This document shows positions 1 through 7,079 of a stretch of DNA of 14,163 bases, piece by piece (position 1 is the stretch's first letter; each line of letters starts with the position of its first letter). The stretch lies in the NCBI GenBank assembly GCA_002403905.1, contig DHIR01000118.1, forward strand, positions 1 to 14,163. Direction: 5' to 3'. Below the pieces are notes generated by a model. That model saw only the letters and a program-made list of their open reading frames with translations. It was not told where the DNA came from and did no database searches. The position numbers and the translations under genes were made by a program. This stretch comes from Mucilaginibacter sp. UBA4741. GTDB lineage: Bacteria; Bacteroidota; Bacteroidia; Sphingobacteriales; Sphingobacteriaceae.

Positions 1-750
1 AAAATGCTGATACTGAACGGCGATATTATTGATATATGGCAGTTCAGCAAATCGTACTGGCCCGAGGCGCACATGAAAGTAGTGCGCCGCATATTAAAAT
101 TTGTTACCGAAGGCGTACCTGTTTATTACCTCACAGGTAATCATGATGAAATGCTACGCAAGTTTGCCGATTTCGATTTGGGATCATTCAAACTATTAAA
201 TAAAGTTGTATTAAATATCGACGGCAAAAAAGCCTGGATATTTCATGGGGATGTGTTTGATGTTACCATGCAGCACTCTAAATGGCTGGCTAAGTTGGGC
301 GCTGTTGGTTATGATACGCTGATATTATTAAACAGCATTACCAACTGGTTTTTAACCGCCATAGGCCGCGAAAAAATGAGCTTCTCGCAAAAGGTAAAAG
401 CTAAGTTTAAGGATGCTGTAAAATTTATTAACCAGTTTGAGCAAACCGCCGCCGACCTGGCCGTGGCTAAAGAATATCAATATGTAATATGCGGTCATAT
501 CCATCACGCCGAGATCCGCGAGATGACTGCTACAAATAATCAGGGCAAGGTGCTATACCTAAACAGCGGCGATTGGGTAGAGAGCCTTACCGCTTTGGAG
601 TACAATAATGGCAATTGGGATATTTTTAAATATGACGCGACTAAATTCAACACCGATGTTGATGAGGATGATAAAACAGATGCCGAAGATCTGGAAGCGA
701 AAATGGACGTGAATTTACTTCTGGAAAGATTTAAGCAGGAATCATCGTAA
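1..750 (+). CDS. LpxH-like metallophosphoesterase (UDP-2,3-diacylglucosamine diphosphatase family), 5' partial
   Basis: This is a calcineurin-like metallophosphoesterase. The family hydrolyses UDP-2,3-diacylglucosamine to lipid X in lipid A synthesis at the cytoplasmic face of the inner membrane. Numbering from the first ATG in the window (base 4), the metal-binding motifs are GDIID (6-10), GNHD (45-48), HGD (81-83) and GHIHH (164-168), in the family's usual order. The first motif (D-x-H) is missing because the gene runs in from the left edge: base 1 is already in frame, and homologues carry about 30 more residues upstream. The ATG at 4 is therefore an internal methionine, not the true start. 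The C-terminus is acidic and charged. The family is clear, but the substrate is inferred, since Bacteroidota carry several LpxH-like paralogues. No terminator is visible after the stop, which directly abuts the stop of a convergent gene. Confidence 0.85.
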   Translation, partial: KMLILNGDIIDIWQFSKSYWPEAHMKVVRRILKFVTEGVPVYYLTGNHDEMLRKFADFDLGSFKLLNKVVLNIDGKKAWIFHGDVFDVTMQHSKWLAKLGAVGYDTLILLNSITNWFLTAIGREKMSFSQKVKAKFKDAVKFINQFEQTAADLAVAKEYQYVICGHIHHAEIREMTATNNQGKVLYLNSGDWVESLTALEYNNGNWDIFKYDATKFNTDVDEDDKTDAEDLEAKMDVNLLLERFKQESS

Positions 751-1215
751 TTATCTACTTTCTGGTATTCCAATCTTATCTAAAACAACGCTCTTACTAA
801 TTGTACCCGTAATTTTTTTGGCGCTTAAATCGTTAACCATTTCTTGCCAATCTATTAGTTTTAAACTTGAGCCATTAAAGCCTATTGACCGCTTATCACC
901 TCTAATTATTTTTAATCGCGACTTGGTGGTTGCTTTGTAAGCATTGTTTAATAATTTAACCTCAGTTATCTCACTTAAACTATAGCTGATGGTTAAAAAA
1001 GGTATCATGTAATTTTTTACAATTAGCTCATCTTGGGTTATCTCAAAATAATAAGCATTGAGGATGGTGTTTAAAAATGTAAAAGCAACCATTATTAAAT
1101 AAATGTACCTATTCTTTAATTGCGGCTCATTAATAGCAAAAGCGCCAAAAATGACAATTGCTATTAGAAGTACAATATTATTGCTGTTATAAAGCTTATT
1201 ACCGGAGTAGGTCAT
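751..1215 (-). CDS. Small membrane protein with two N-terminal transmembrane helices and a possible bacterial PH-like domain
   Basis: I do not recognise this as a named gene. The 154-residue product has two hydrophobic segments (about 13-28 and 37-57). A soluble part of about 95 residues follows, beginning with a pattern like 'YYFEITQDELIVKN' and then alternating beta-type stretches and a C-terminal helix. That layout resembles the bacterial PH-like (bPH) membrane proteins common in Bacteroidota, so a membrane-anchored PH-like fold is a reasonable guess, but no function follows. It looks richer in A and T than the core genes nearby and is transcribed against both neighbours, which suggests an accessory insertion. 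Its stop codon (751-753) lies immediately next to the stop of the convergent phosphoesterase gene. No strong promoter box is visible in front of its start. Confidence 0.7.
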   Translation of the reverse strand: MTYSGNKLYNSNNIVLLIAIVIFGAFAINEPQLKNRYIYLIMVAFTFLNTILNAYYFEITQDELIVKNYMIPFLTISYSLSEITEVKLLNNAYKATTKSRLKIIRGDKRSIGFNGSSLKLIDWQEMVNDLSAKKITGTISKSVVLDKIGIPESR

Positions 1216-1326
1216 TTAGGTTTATAATTATAGTGTGAAGTTAATATTTATACAATTACAAACAAATATGAATATTGGGCACAACCTTTATAAGTAAATC
1301 TTTGTTAATTTGGCTCCGTTTACACA

Positions 1327-2310
1327 ATGAAGATCTTATACGCCATACAAGGAACCGGAAACGGGCACATAAGCCGTGCACGCGAGATAGTGCCTTTACT
1401 GCAAAAATATGGCGAGTTAGACCTGCTGGTTAGCGGCACCGAGGCCGAAGTAACATTGGCGCAGCCGTTAAAATATAAATTTCATGGTATTAGTTTTGTG
1501 TTTGGCAGCAATGGCGGGGGTGATAAATGGGCCACTTTTAAACTAATGAACCTTCGCCGGTTTTGGCGCGATATGCACAGCCTGCCGCTGGAAGAATACG
1601 ACTTGATCATTAACGATTTTGAACCGGTAAGTGCCTGGGCATGTAAGCTCAAAAAGATACCATCTGTTTCTTTAAGTCACCAATGTTCTTTTGTTTCAAA
1701 AAACACCCCACGACCTACAAAGTGGAGCTATGGCGAGTGGGTGCTTAAAAATTATTCGCCTACCACACACCATATCGGTTTCCACTTTGAGAGTTATGCC
1801 AATTTTATACATACCCCCGTTATCCGCAGCGAAATACGTAGTCTGCAAACCAGCAACCTGGGCCATTATACGGTTTATTTGCCTGCTTATGATGATAAAA
1901 AACTCACCAAATATTTAAACGAAACCGACGTGCAATGGCACATCTTTTCCAAACGCCAAAAAACGGCCTATACCGATGGCAACGTGCAGGTAATACCGGT
2001 AAATAACGAAGGTTTTAATATCAGCCTGGCTAGTTGCGAAGGCCTGCTTACCGGCGGCGGATTTGAAGGCCCCGCCGAAGCTTTATTCTTACAAAAAAAG
2101 TTAATGATGATACCCATGCAAGGGCAATACGAGCAGCAATGCAATGCCCTGGCAGCATCCCGCCTGGGTGTGCCTGTTTTACAAGCAATTGGCGATGGTT
2201 TTGTTGATCATCTAAAAAAATGGATAAAAGAAGATAACAAAATTTGGGTTGATTTCCCCGATGAAACTGCGCAGATTGTGCATGATATGGTGCAGCGGTA
2301 TGCCAGGTAG
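1327..2310 (+). CDS. GT-B fold glycosyltransferase family protein (Glyco_trans_1_3-like / MurG-type C-terminal half)
   Basis: This 327-residue protein looks like a GT-B glycosyltransferase of the kind annotated in Bacteroidota as 'glycosyltransferase family protein'. The N-terminal Rossmann half starts with a glycine-rich loop, GTGNGH (9-14), after the first beta strand. The C-terminal half has TGGGFEG (242-248), then an EAL and a P-M-Q-x-Q-Y-E-Q-Q-x-N-A segment, which resembles the nucleotide-sugar binding signature of MurG and MGDG synthases. Donor and acceptor cannot be read from sequence; a lipid or surface-glycan acceptor is only a guess. There is no signal peptide or membrane helix, so it should act at the cytoplasmic side. 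The ATG is preceded by an AT-rich leader with a weak TAATTTGG box. The gene stands alone and ends 12 bases from a convergent small gene. Confidence 0.82.
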   Translation: MKILYAIQGTGNGHISRAREIVPLLQKYGELDLLVSGTEAEVTLAQPLKYKFHGISFVFGSNGGGDKWATFKLMNLRRFWRDMHSLPLEEYDLIINDFEPVSAWACKLKKIPSVSLSHQCSFVSKNTPRPTKWSYGEWVLKNYSPTTHHIGFHFESYANFIHTPVIRSEIRSLQTSNLGHYTVYLPAYDDKKLTKYLNETDVQWHIFSKRQKTAYTDGNVQVIPVNNEGFNISLASCEGLLTGGGFEGPAEALFLQKKLMMIPMQGQYEQQCNALAASRLGVPVLQAIGDGFVDHLKKWIKEDNKIWVDFPDETAQIVHDMVQRYAR

Positions 2311-2322
2311 TTCAATAAATTA

Positions 2323-2505
2323 TTAAACGATTCCTTCAAAAATTTTCAGATCATCGTCAGACCAGGTAGATATCTTAGCTATTTTTTGTTTGTAGGCGGA
2401 TATATTTGAATGGGTTTCTTGCTGAATTATTACACCTAACCCTTTTAGTATTTGCTTTACCAAAGTGCTTTTTCTTTCAGGAATGTTGATTACTAGCTTC
2501 TCCAT
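2323..2505 (-). CDS. 60-residue antitoxin-like protein without adjacent toxin (hypothetical)
   Basis: This very short gene is supported by a good promoter just upstream and by a protein-like composition. It begins 'MEKLVINIPERKSTLVKQIL', a beta strand followed by an amphipathic helix, as in small ribbon-helix-helix or RelB-like antitoxins of Bacteroidota. It ends with an S-T-W-S-D-D-D-L-K-I-F-E segment of the kind seen near the C-terminus of such proteins. Comparable antitoxins usually run 10-20 residues further and are followed by a toxin gene. Here the gene stops early and the space downstream on its strand is filled by the oppositely oriented glycosyltransferase gene, so no toxin is present. 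It may be an orphan or decayed antitoxin, or a small transcription factor. The resemblance is from memory of the family's look, not a database hit. The start ATG lies about where transcription should begin, so the mRNA may be leaderless. Confidence 0.55.
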   Translation of the reverse strand: MEKLVINIPERKSTLVKQILKGLGVIIQQETHSNISAYKQKIAKISTWSDDDLKIFEGIV

Positions 2506-2509
2506 ATAA

Positions 2510-2540
2510 CAAATTTACAATTTTTTAAACAAGTGCAAAA
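2510..2540 (-). promoter_or_regulatory. Bacteroidota-type promoter for the antitoxin-like gene
   Basis: Read on the minus strand, a perfect TAnnTTTG box (TAAATTTG, 2510-2517) lies 4 bases before the ATG at 2505. A TTTTG element (2536-2540) sits 18 bases further upstream, close to the usual spacing of the Bacteroidota -33/-7 pair. The predicted transcript would start at or within a few bases of the ATG, giving a leaderless or nearly leaderless mRNA. Identification is by pattern only. Confidence 0.55.
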
Positions 2541-2559
2541 ACATCATAATATGATGTTT
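2539..2559. promoter_or_regulatory. Perfect 10+1+10 palindrome, candidate operator
   Basis: The arm AAACATCATA is followed by one central base and then its exact reverse complement, TATGATGTTT. With a single-base centre it could not form a normal RNA hairpin, and no U-run follows, so a DNA-level binding site for a dimeric repressor is more likely than a terminator. It overlaps the -33 element of the minus-strand promoter by two bases. It also lies about 40-60 bases upstream of the inferred promoter of the plus-strand membrane-protein gene, so it could act on both genes. Confidence 0.5.
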
Positions 2560-2599
2560 AAATAATAGCAGTGTATTTCTCCATCCCCGCTTTTTCTAT

Positions 2600-2607
2600 T
2601 AATATTG
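2600..2607 (+). promoter_or_regulatory. Probable -7 box for the polytopic membrane protein gene
   Basis: TAATATTG differs from TAnnTTTG at one position and lies 5 bases before the ATG at 2613, which favours that ATG over the upstream in-frame GTG at 2571. No clear TTTG element is seen at the expected -33 position, so the match is partial. Confidence 0.35.
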
Positions 2608-2612
2608 CAGTA

Positions 2613-3599
2613 ATGATAAATGCGTTCAGAAACTATAACCCGCTTAATATTTTATGGCTGGCCATTTTATTGTTTTTGCTGCGTATAGGCTACGCTTATA
2701 ACGCTCCGCCTAAATTAGCATTTACCTATCTCGAACCATTTGCCCGCCTGTTAGTGCCGGGGGCTTATCAATATGCTTTCCCGCCGTTAGTTGATGTTTT
2801 TTTGGCAGGTGTGCTGGTGTTTATACAGGCCTTGTTGGTTAACGGGCTGGTAAACCAGTATGGGCTGTTAACCAAACCAAACTTTTTGCCGGCGTTAATG
2901 TATATTGTATTATCGAGTTTGTTTACTCCGTTTTTGGTTTTGAGCCCCCCGCTTGTCTGTAATTTCTTGCTGATATGGATGCTGTACAAACTATTCGGGC
3001 TTTACAAGGGCGATGATGCAAAATCCATCACCTATGATCTGGGGATGATCGTAGCCATTGGCTCATTGATATATCTGCCTTTTATTTATTTGTTTTTAAC
3101 CATTTGGGCCGCCCTCTTGCTCTTCAGGCCTTTTTATTGGCGCGAGTGGATAATAGGTATAATGGGCTATGCAACTATATTCTTCTTTTTGGCGGTGGCT
3201 TATTATTTAAGCGATAACATGGCTATATTTTATTCCATTTGGGTACCGCTTACCACAAAGTTTCCTACTCATGTTAAAATTGACTATTATAACTACCTGG
3301 TGTTGGTGCCTGTAATTATTATATTTATATTAGGTATAATAAAGATAAGGCAAATATTTTTCAGGAGTTATGTGCAGGTGCGTAAATCCTTCCAGCTACT
3401 GTTTATTGTTTTTTTAATAGCCGGTTTATCGTTTTATGTAAAGGCCGAGTTTAGCTTAACGCACTTTTTACTATGCGTTATACCTGTAAGTGTGTTTTTT
3501 GCCTACTATTTTCTGTACGCCAACGCCCGCTGGTTTTACGAAAGTTTGTTTTTTATACTGCTCATCAGTATAGTTTATTTTCAGTTTAACACTTTTTAA
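2613..3599 (+). CDS. Polytopic inner-membrane protein, DUF6427-like
   Basis: This 328-residue protein is almost entirely hydrophobic, with roughly nine or ten predicted membrane-spanning segments. The first (about residues 13-29) follows a short polar N-terminus, 'MINAFRNYNPLNILWL'. The N-x-F-R-x-Y-N-P-L-N opening is what I recall for the DUF6427 family of Bacteroidota membrane proteins; the family name is given with moderate certainty. I chose the ATG at 2613 over an in-frame GTG at 2571. The protein opening fits the family there, a -7-like box lies just upstream, and the extra GTG-initiated residues would lie over the promoter region. No catalytic motif is visible and the function is unknown. 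In some flavobacteria I recall the family sitting near nucleotide-metabolism genes, and here purQ follows about 100 bases downstream. Confidence 0.75.
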   Translation: MINAFRNYNPLNILWLAILLFLLRIGYAYNAPPKLAFTYLEPFARLLVPGAYQYAFPPLVDVFLAGVLVFIQALLVNGLVNQYGLLTKPNFLPALMYIVLSSLFTPFLVLSPPLVCNFLLIWMLYKLFGLYKGDDAKSITYDLGMIVAIGSLIYLPFIYLFLTIWAALLLFRPFYWREWIIGIMGYATIFFFLAVAYYLSDNMAIFYSIWVPLTTKFPTHVKIDYYNYLVLVPVIIIFILGIIKIRQIFFRSYVQVRKSFQLLFIVFLIAGLSFYVKAEFSLTHFLLCVIPVSVFFAYYFLYANARWFYESLFFILLISIVYFQFNTF

Positions 3600-3611
3600 C
3601 TTTTACATTCG

Positions 3612-3640
3612 TTCAAATTTCGGCTGTTATATTAGATTTG
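3612..3640 (+). promoter_or_regulatory. Probable promoter of the purQ-coaX-OMP-lptC operon
   Basis: A perfect TAnnTTTG box (TAGATTTG, 3633-3640) lies 60 bases before the purQ start. A partial -33 element (TTC, 3612-3614) sits 18 bases further upstream. Transcription would start near 3646 and give a leader of about 55 bases. Confidence 0.5.
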
Positions 3641-3655
3641 TAGCATGAAATTACC

Positions 3656-3675
3656 ATGAGCTGTTATTAGCTCGT
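3656..3675 (+). other. Small hairpin in the purQ leader
   Basis: GAGCT (3658-3662) can pair with AGCTC (3669-3673) across a 6-base loop, extended by one G-U and one A-U pair. No U-run follows, so it is not a terminator. A role in mRNA stability or translation is possible, but a 5-bp core can also arise by chance. Confidence 0.2.
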
Positions 3676-3700
3676 AGTATTCACTAAAAACATATAGCTG

Positions 3701-4393
3701 ATGAAATTTGGAGTTGTAATATTTCCGGGGTCTAATTGTGATGAAGATATCATACATGTACTGGATAAAATAATGGGCCAGCAGGTTGTTCGCCTATGGC
3801 ATAAAGATCATGATCTGCAAGGTGCAGAGTTTATTATACTGCCCGGTGGCTTCTCTTTTGGCGATTATTTGCGTTCGGGCGCTATCGCCCGTTTCTCGCC
3901 TATTATGGAGCAGGTAATACAATTTGCCAATAACGGCGGATATGTATTGGGTATATGCAATGGTTTCCAGATATTAACCGAAGCCGGTTTATTGCCGGGT
4001 GCATTATTGCATAATAACAACCGCAAATTTATTTGCCGCAATATTTACATAAAACCGCAAACAGGTAATACCTTATTGACTGCACAAATTGATCCGCAGC
4101 GCGCGTTAAAAATACCTATAGCGCATGGCGAAGGCAACTACTTTGCCGATGCTGATGTGCTAAAATCGATCAATGATAACGACCAGGTGATATTTAGATA
4201 TTGTGATGAGGCCGGTAATATTACTGCCGATGCAAACCCTAACGGATCAATAGAAAACATAGCAGGTGTAACTAACATCAACCGTAACGTTTTTGGTTTT
4301 ATGCCACACCCTGAGCGTGCTGCCGACCCATTATTGGCCAATGAGGATGGGCTTGCAATTTTTGAATCTATACTATCAATGGTTAAAGCCTGA
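3701..4393 (+). CDS. purQ: Phosphoribosylformylglycinamidine synthase subunit PurQ (glutaminase subunit)
   Basis: PurQ is the class I glutamine amidotransferase subunit that releases ammonia from glutamine for the FGAR to FGAM step of purine synthesis in the cytoplasm. At 230 residues it matches stand-alone PurQ. The opening 'FGVVIFPGSNCDED' is typical. The nucleophile elbow GICNGFQ places the catalytic Cys at 86, and the PHPERA segment supplies His203 and Glu205 of the triad. PGGFSFGDYLRSGAIAR (48-64) is also characteristic. The stand-alone form implies separate PurL and PurS subunits elsewhere; neither is in the window. The stop codon overlaps the coaX start by one base (TGATG), so the two are very likely translated from one message. 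The ATG is preceded by a leader with a good promoter box. No purine riboswitch was recognised. Confidence 0.96.
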   Translation: MKFGVVIFPGSNCDEDIIHVLDKIMGQQVVRLWHKDHDLQGAEFIILPGGFSFGDYLRSGAIARFSPIMEQVIQFANNGGYVLGICNGFQILTEAGLLPGALLHNNNRKFICRNIYIKPQTGNTLLTAQIDPQRALKIPIAHGEGNYFADADVLKSINDNDQVIFRYCDEAGNITADANPNGSIENIAGVTNINRNVFGFMPHPERAADPLLANEDGLAIFESILSMVKA

Positions 4394-5136
4394 TGGCCAA
4401 TTTGGTTATCGATATAGGGAATACTTTTACTAAAGCAGCCATTTTTGAGCAGGATGAATTAGTTTATACAGAACATTATAAAGCGCTCAATACAACAATA
4501 CTGGATACTTTTTTAACCCAATACAGCGTTGATAAAGCCATCATATCATCCGTAAAAAAAAACAGCGAAGAGTGGGAAGCCGGATTAAAGCAAAAAACAC
4601 AATTAATTTATTTTAATGCCGGAATGACCACGAGTATCCATAACCATTATCGTACACCAACAACGCTTGGGCTTGATAGGCTGGCTGCGGTAATAGGCGC
4701 TAATTATTTATACCCCGATAAAGATAACCTGGTAATTGATGGCGGCACCTGCATAACTTATGACTGGATAGATGCCGCAGGGAATTATTTTGGCGGAAGC
4801 ATATCGCCGGGTTTAAATATGCGTTATAATGCACTTAACCATTATACTGCAGGCCTGCCGGTAGTTAAACAGGATGATACGTTTGAAAGCAATAGCGGTG
4901 ATGATACAGAAACAGCTATCAGATCGGGCGTGCAAAACGGAATTAAATTTGAATTGAATGGCTTTATAGAAAGCTATGCAAAAAATAAACAACAACTAAA
5001 TATTATACTAACCGGCGGCGACAGTATTTTTTTTGATACCCTATTAAAAAATAGCATCTTTGCCCCCTATATAAAAAATGAGCCTCATTTGGTTCTAAAA
5101 GGATTAAACGCAGCTACACAAAAGCATAATGATTAA
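4393..5136 (+). CDS. coaX: Type III pantothenate kinase
   Basis: CoaX phosphorylates pantothenate, the first step of coenzyme A synthesis; the type III enzyme is an ASKHA-fold kinase that is usually feedback-insensitive. The 247-residue length is normal. Family motifs are the N-terminal phosphate loop DIGNTFTKAA, the G-L-D-R motif (93-96) with the expected catalytic Asp95, the DGGTCITYD segment (116-124), and GGSISPGLNMRYNAL after it. A late TGGD motif is also present. It overlaps purQ by one base and the following outer-membrane protein gene by eight, so translation is probably coupled. Only the shared message links it to the envelope genes downstream; I recall coaX beside this outer-membrane protein and lptC in other Bacteroidota, so the order appears conserved. 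Confidence 0.96.
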   Translation: MANLVIDIGNTFTKAAIFEQDELVYTEHYKALNTTILDTFLTQYSVDKAIISSVKKNSEEWEAGLKQKTQLIYFNAGMTTSIHNHYRTPTTLGLDRLAAVIGANYLYPDKDNLVIDGGTCITYDWIDAAGNYFGGSISPGLNMRYNALNHYTAGLPVVKQDDTFESNSGDDTETAIRSGVQNGIKFELNGFIESYAKNKQQLNIILTGGDSIFFDTLLKNSIFAPYIKNEPHLVLKGLNAATQKHND

Positions 5137-6466
5137 ATATACTAAGCTCTTTATAACATTTTTATTGGCAGTTACAGCATTCCAGGTCAGAGCGCAAACA
5201 ACGGCAAACACAAGCTCGCCCTACTCACAATATGGGTTAGGCGACTTAACGCCAATGTTATTGCCACAAAATAAGGCCATGGGCGGTATTGCTGCCGGTA
5301 CTAATACTATAAACAGGTACATGAGTATTAATCCGTTAAACCCTGCATCTTATGGCACTATATCATTTACTACAATTGATGCCGGCCTGTCAATGAATTC
5401 GCTTTCTTTAAGCCAAACGGGGCAATCAACCCAAAAAAATTCAAACTTTAGGCTAAGTCATTTGGCCTTTGCAATACCGGTTAGCACTGGTTCGGCTTTA
5501 AGTTTTGGTATGCTTCCTTACAGCCAGGTTGGGTATAATTATACAAAAACAACAAAAGGTTTTGGTACCGGTTCGGCAGTTGATACCAATACCGTTAATA
5601 ACATTTTTACCGGCGAGGGTGGTTTAACAAAAGCCTACCTTGGCTATGGCTTTACCATTAAACGTAATTTATTGCTTGGTTTTAACGTAGGCTATATATT
5701 TGGCGATCTGAAACATTTCCAACAAATAGAGATGCCGCAACTGCCGGGTAATTTAAATACAAGTGTTGAGCGCGATAATAGTGTTGGCGGTGTAAGTTAT
5801 GATTTTGGCGCGCAGTACATATGGGACCTTTCATTAACAAGGCACATTGTTTTTGGCTACTCAGGTTCGGCCAGGTCTCAAATTAATTCAAAAAGCAGCT
5901 ATATCATCAGCCATTATACATTTGATAGCGGCGGAAACAGGGGCGTTAATATAGATTCGGTTGTTAATCAGCAAAACGCTTCATCCAAGATACAACTACC
6001 GCAAATTCAGCATTTCGGTATATCTTATCAGCAAGACCTTAAATTTTTAGTAGGTATGGATTACAGTATAGGCAATTGGTCTGATCTGAGTATCGGAGGT
6101 GTAAACCAGGGGATGGCTAATAGCAGTACTTTTAATATAGGGGGGCAATATACACCCAACATTAATTCATTACACAACTATCTTTCAACGTTAGATTATC
6201 GTTTAGGTTTAATGCTTGATAACACTTATTATAATGTGCCAAACCCTACCGGTGGTGGTAGCACAAATATTAAAGCAAAAGCAATTACCGTAGGTTTAGG
6301 CATACCGCTTAGAGGTGCCCAAACCAGCTTCTACAAAGTTAACTTTACGGCCGAAATAGGGCAGCGCGGAACTTTAAATAACGGGCTTGTAAAAGAAAAC
6401 TACATCAACCTGCACTTAGGGTTTACGCTTAACGATAAGTGGTTTCAACGTTATAAATTTGATTAA
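5129..6466 (+). CDS. Outer-membrane beta-barrel protein, OmpP1/FadL-like
   Basis: The 445-residue product has a signal peptide (residues 1-22, cleavage at VRA|Q). The mature N-terminus has a 'SSPYSQYGLGDL' segment and then an M-G-G-I-A-A-G...I-N-P-L-N-P-A-S-Y region. This pattern recurs in Bacteroidota barrels related to the OmpP1/FadL/PorV type. The rest alternates short polar and hydrophobic stretches rich in Gly, Tyr, Ser and Asn, as in transmembrane beta strands. The last strand ends near the C-terminus (INLHLGFTLNDKW). It should sit in the outer membrane; the cargo is unknown. The start overlaps the end of coaX by eight bases. The gene is next to lptC and followed by a periplasmic folding factor, which fits an envelope role. 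The barrel assignment is firmer than the FadL-like label. Confidence 0.78.
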   Translation: MIKYTKLFITFLLAVTAFQVRAQTTANTSSPYSQYGLGDLTPMLLPQNKAMGGIAAGTNTINRYMSINPLNPASYGTISFTTIDAGLSMNSLSLSQTGQSTQKNSNFRLSHLAFAIPVSTGSALSFGMLPYSQVGYNYTKTTKGFGTGSAVDTNTVNNIFTGEGGLTKAYLGYGFTIKRNLLLGFNVGYIFGDLKHFQQIEMPQLPGNLNTSVERDNSVGGVSYDFGAQYIWDLSLTRHIVFGYSGSARSQINSKSSYIISHYTFDSGGNRGVNIDSVVNQQNASSKIQLPQIQHFGISYQQDLKFLVGMDYSIGNWSDLSIGGVNQGMANSSTFNIGGQYTPNINSLHNYLSTLDYRLGLMLDNTYYNVPNPTGGGSTNIKAKAITVGLGIPLRGAQTSFYKVNFTAEIGQRGTLNNGLVKENYINLHLGFTLNDKWFQRYKFD

Positions 6467-6474
6467 TTTAAGCT

Positions 6475-7059
6475 ATGCATAGTCGGTTAAAACAGGTATC
6501 AGCCTTATTTTTGCCGGCATTGCTTTTTAGCATGCTGCTTTTAAGCGCTTGCGAGAATGATTTAAAAAAGATCAAAGAAATATCGGCAAATTTTGTAAAC
6601 CTGCCCATTGATACCACCAGGGGCGTTGATGTAATTTACAGCGATTCGGCTTTTGTTAAGGGTAGGATGACTACACCTGTAATGATCCATTATAGCTATA
6701 CCAAAGTAACCCCTTACTACATAATGCCCAGGGGTGTTAAGGTTGTTTTTTATGATAAGAATATACAGGAAGACGGTAACATTATTGCAGATTCGGCCGT
6801 GTATCGTGAGGTAGACAAATTAATAGAGTTTTATAAAAATGTTGTTTATACAACCGCCAAAGGCGATACCTTCAAATCTGACGAGTTGATATGGGACCAG
6901 GTGAAAAAAACAATGTATTCAAATAAGCCGGTTCAAATTATCTTGAAAAGCGGCGATGTGATGAACGGGATAAACTTTAAGAGTGATGATAAGTTGCAGT
7001 ACCCGATTATGGACAGCGGTACAGGAGTATTTGATGTTACAGACATGCCCACAAAATAG
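6475..7059 (+). CDS. lptC: LPS export protein LptC, lipoprotein form
   Basis: LptC is the bitopic bridge component that takes lipopolysaccharide from the LptBFG transporter and passes it to the periplasmic LptA bridge. The 194-residue length suits the family. The N-terminus is a lipoprotein signal with lipobox LLSAC (22-26), so the mature protein would carry a lipidated Cys26 instead of the uncleaved helix of E. coli LptC. The residues after the Cys (ENDLKKI) do not look like the acidic surface-export signal of Bacteroidota, so inner-membrane retention is likely. The body has the expected beta-jellyroll pattern: a 'G-R-M-T-T-P' strand, a PRGVKVVFYD strand, and repeated short strands with 'AKGDTFKSDELIWDQ' and 'N-K-P-V-Q-I'. 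It follows the barrel gene by 8 bases. There is no lptA or lptB in the window. Confidence 0.88.
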   Translation: MHSRLKQVSALFLPALLFSMLLLSACENDLKKIKEISANFVNLPIDTTRGVDVIYSDSAFVKGRMTTPVMIHYSYTKVTPYYIMPRGVKVVFYDKNIQEDGNIIADSAVYREVDKLIEFYKNVVYTTAKGDTFKSDELIWDQVKKTMYSNKPVQIILKSGDVMNGINFKSDDKLQYPIMDSGTGVFDVTDMPTK

Positions 7060-7079
7060 GCTATTTTTAGTATAAAAAA

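Noticed and set aside
1691..1918. Second reading frame inside the glycosyltransferase gene
   Set aside because: It lies wholly within a clear glycosyltransferase reading frame, shows no recognisable protein pattern, and is best explained as a shadow frame.
2571..2612. GTG at 2571 as start of the polytopic membrane protein
   Set aside because: It would add 14 residues lying over the likely promoter; the ATG at 2613 gives the expected N-terminus and has a -7-like box just before it.
3645..3659. Tiny upstream reading frame (M-K-L-P-stop) in the purQ leader
   Set aside because: Five codons including the stop, with no regulatory codon run; an AT-rich leader easily gives this by chance, and the predicted transcript start lies too close for it to be translated well.
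3641..3700. Purine riboswitch in the purQ leader
   Set aside because: The leader is only about 55 bases and shows one 5-bp hairpin; the three-way junction and conserved loop bases of purine riboswitches are absent.
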